Assembly (NCBI RefSeq): GCF_030817535.1
Contig: NZ_JAUSZL010000002.1
Coordinates: 6,200,001 to 6,264,000 of the forward strand
DNA from: Streptomyces sp. V3I8
GTDB lineage: Bacteria > Actinomycetota > Actinomycetes > Streptomycetales > Streptomycetaceae
Reading direction: 5' to 3'
DNA length: 64,000 nucleotides
The stretch's first letter is position 1, and the number at the start of each line of letters is the position of its first letter. The notes beneath the pieces are model-generated. The model was given only the letters and a program-made list of their open reading frames with translations, was not told the origin of the DNA and made no database searches. A program made the translations under genes and the position numbers. Shown here piece after piece: positions 63,103-64,000 of the stretch.

Positions 63103-63770
63103 TTCGACAGACCGTTGGTGCAGGCGGCTCCCGGCTCCGGTGTCTGCTTGCCCTGGACGTACGTCTCGAAGAACGTGGCCACGTCCGGGTCGCTCGCCGC
63201 CTTCACGGTCCGCTGGTGCCCCCACGCGGAGAGCATGATCGGGTCCTGCTGGTCCTCGACGGGGCTCATCAGCGAGTACGGCGTCTTCCTGACCTTCTCG
63301 GCGAGCGCCTTCACGTCGGCGTCCGGGGCCTTGCTGTTGTACGTCACCCAGACCGCGCCGTGCTCCAGCGAGTGCACGGCGTTCTCGTTCTTGATCGCCT
63401 TGTCGTAGACGTCGCCGTTGCAGTTCATCCAGACCTGGTTGTGGTCACCGCCGACCGGCGGCTCCATCGGGTACTTCACGTCCTTGGCGACGTGGTTCTG
63501 GGTGAGCTTCGTACTCCACTTCCTCACCCCGTCCTTGCCCGTGACGAACTTCCCCGAGGCCGCCTTCGAGTCGCTCGCCGCGCTGTCGTCGGAGGAGTCG
63601 GACTGCGACGTGATCAGGAACGCGCCACCGGCGACGAGACCGGCGACGACGATCGCGCTGGCGGTGATCGTGAGGATCCGGTTGCGGCGCTCGCGGGACT
63701 GCTCGGCGCGCCGCATCTCCTCTATCCGCGCCTTGCGCGACGTGGTGTCTGTCTTCTTGGCGGAACCCAT
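63099..63770 (-). CDS. DUF3105 family membrane-anchored protein
   Basis: A 223-residue protein. A Lys/Arg-rich cytoplasmic start with a RKARIEEMRRAEQSRERRNR coiled stretch is followed by one helix (about 32-54) and an outside domain with MNCNGDVYDKAIKNENAVHSLEHGAVWVTYN, the DUF3105 core. ATG 63770 was chosen because the basic family N-terminus starts there. It is co-translated with the DUF305 gene, a pairing I recall from many actinomycetes. The biochemical function is unknown. Confidence 0.85.
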   Translation of the reverse strand: MGSAKKTDTTSRKARIEEMRRAEQSRERRNRILTITASAIVVAGLVAGGAFLITSQSDSSDDSAASDSKAASGKFVTGKDGVRKWSTKLTQNHVAKDVKYPMEPPVGGDHNQVWMNCNGDVYDKAIKNENAVHSLEHGAVWVTYNSKAPDADVKALAEKVRKTPYSLMSPVEDQQDPIMLSAWGHQRTVKAASDPDVATFFETYVQGKQTPEPGAACTNGLSK

Positions 63771-63925
63771 GGGGTGGTCCTTCTGGGGGAAAGGGGCAGT
63801 GGAGTGGTCAGCTGATCGTAATGGGGGAGGAGCGGATGTAGGCCAGAAGCCCACGGGATTGGCCGAATGGCCAGGGCCCCGGCGGATAATTTGAACGAGA
63901 GATGCGCATTATTTACGCTGCTGGT

Positions 63926-64000
63926 ATGCGGCTGTTGCGATCGACCGACCTGGCTCTGCGCGTCCTGATGCGGCTCGCCGTCGCCGACGGGACGACGACG
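63926..64000 (+). CDS. nsrR: Rrf2-family regulator, NsrR-like (only first 25 codons in window)
   Basis: The visible start RLLRSTDLALRVLMRLAVAD is the opening helix of NsrR, the Fe-S nitric-oxide sensor that represses flavohemoglobin genes in streptomycetes. The [4Fe-4S] cysteines and the DNA-recognition helix lie beyond the window edge, so NsrR is preferred over other Rrf2 members only from this helix. It is divergent from the DUF3105 gene with a 155-base gap. Confidence 0.7.
   Translation, partial: MRLLRSTDLALRVLMRLAVADGTTT

Overview
The window looks like chromosomal DNA of a Streptomyces-type actinomycete. It has very high GC with G/C at nearly all third codon positions, frequent GTG starts, many 4-base ATGA/GTGA stop-start overlaps, long AfsR-like regulators, Tat-exported enzymes and DmdR1-type iron boxes. 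I see no rRNA, tRNA, CRISPR array, prophage, transposase or complete antibiotic biosynthetic cluster. Long open frames on the opposite strand of real genes are GC-driven shadows and are left out.

Layout. 0-6.8 kb: an ECF sigma factor, a 973-residue AfsR/SARP-type regulator, and a large three-helix membrane protein with an external type 1 periplasmic-binding fold and a degenerate NTPase-like interior. 6.9-11.7 kb: a hemicellulose module, made of a GH11 xylanase translationally coupled to a CE4 acetylxylan esterase, and a CE1-type esterase with a CBM2 domain behind a CebR-like operator. 11.7-17.9 kb: a divergent MarR/YceI pair sharing a perfect palindrome, a MazG-like protein, DoxX, a MacB-type ABC exporter and an SDR. 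18-27.2 kb: PhoD, a Gfo/Idh/MocA oxidoreductase, a Bcr/CflA MFS pump, a beta-lactamase-fold hydrolase that seems to start at CTG, an Rsm22-type methyltransferase, TetR, GDPD and a primase/polymerase-type protein.

27.3-40.3 kb is the most coherent part, an iron and heme acquisition island. It holds a lipoprotein, efeU-efeB-efeO (elemental iron), hmuV-hmuU-hmuT (hemin ABC importer) and, divergently, two surface proteins with two HtaA heme-binding domains each. One of these carries an LAXTG sortase signal. A PhzF-like gene and a heme oxygenase (hmuO) follow. Three 19-bp iron-box-like sites sit upstream of efeO, the first HtaA gene and hmuO. Together these genes could take heme from the cell surface, import it, open the ring and also import free iron.

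40.4-64 kb is mostly housekeeping and accessory genes. It contains map, an MFS exporter with a SIS-like protein, a leaderless sialidase, npdG, a site-2 protease, a second large SARP/NB-ARC/TPR regulator next to a DrrAB-type ABC exporter, panB, a DHA2 efflux pump with a TetR gene and palindromic operator, a membrane-anchored EEP phosphatase/nuclease, another MFS pump, nadE, a DUF998 protein coupled to an alpha/beta hydrolase, a coupled DUF3105-DUF305 pair, and the first 25 codons of an NsrR-like regulator.

A dispersed intergenic repeat with core GTTCCCCGCGCCCCT recurs at gene ends at about 19.8, 27.3, 35.5, 39.5, 41.65, 58.65 and 60.6 kb.
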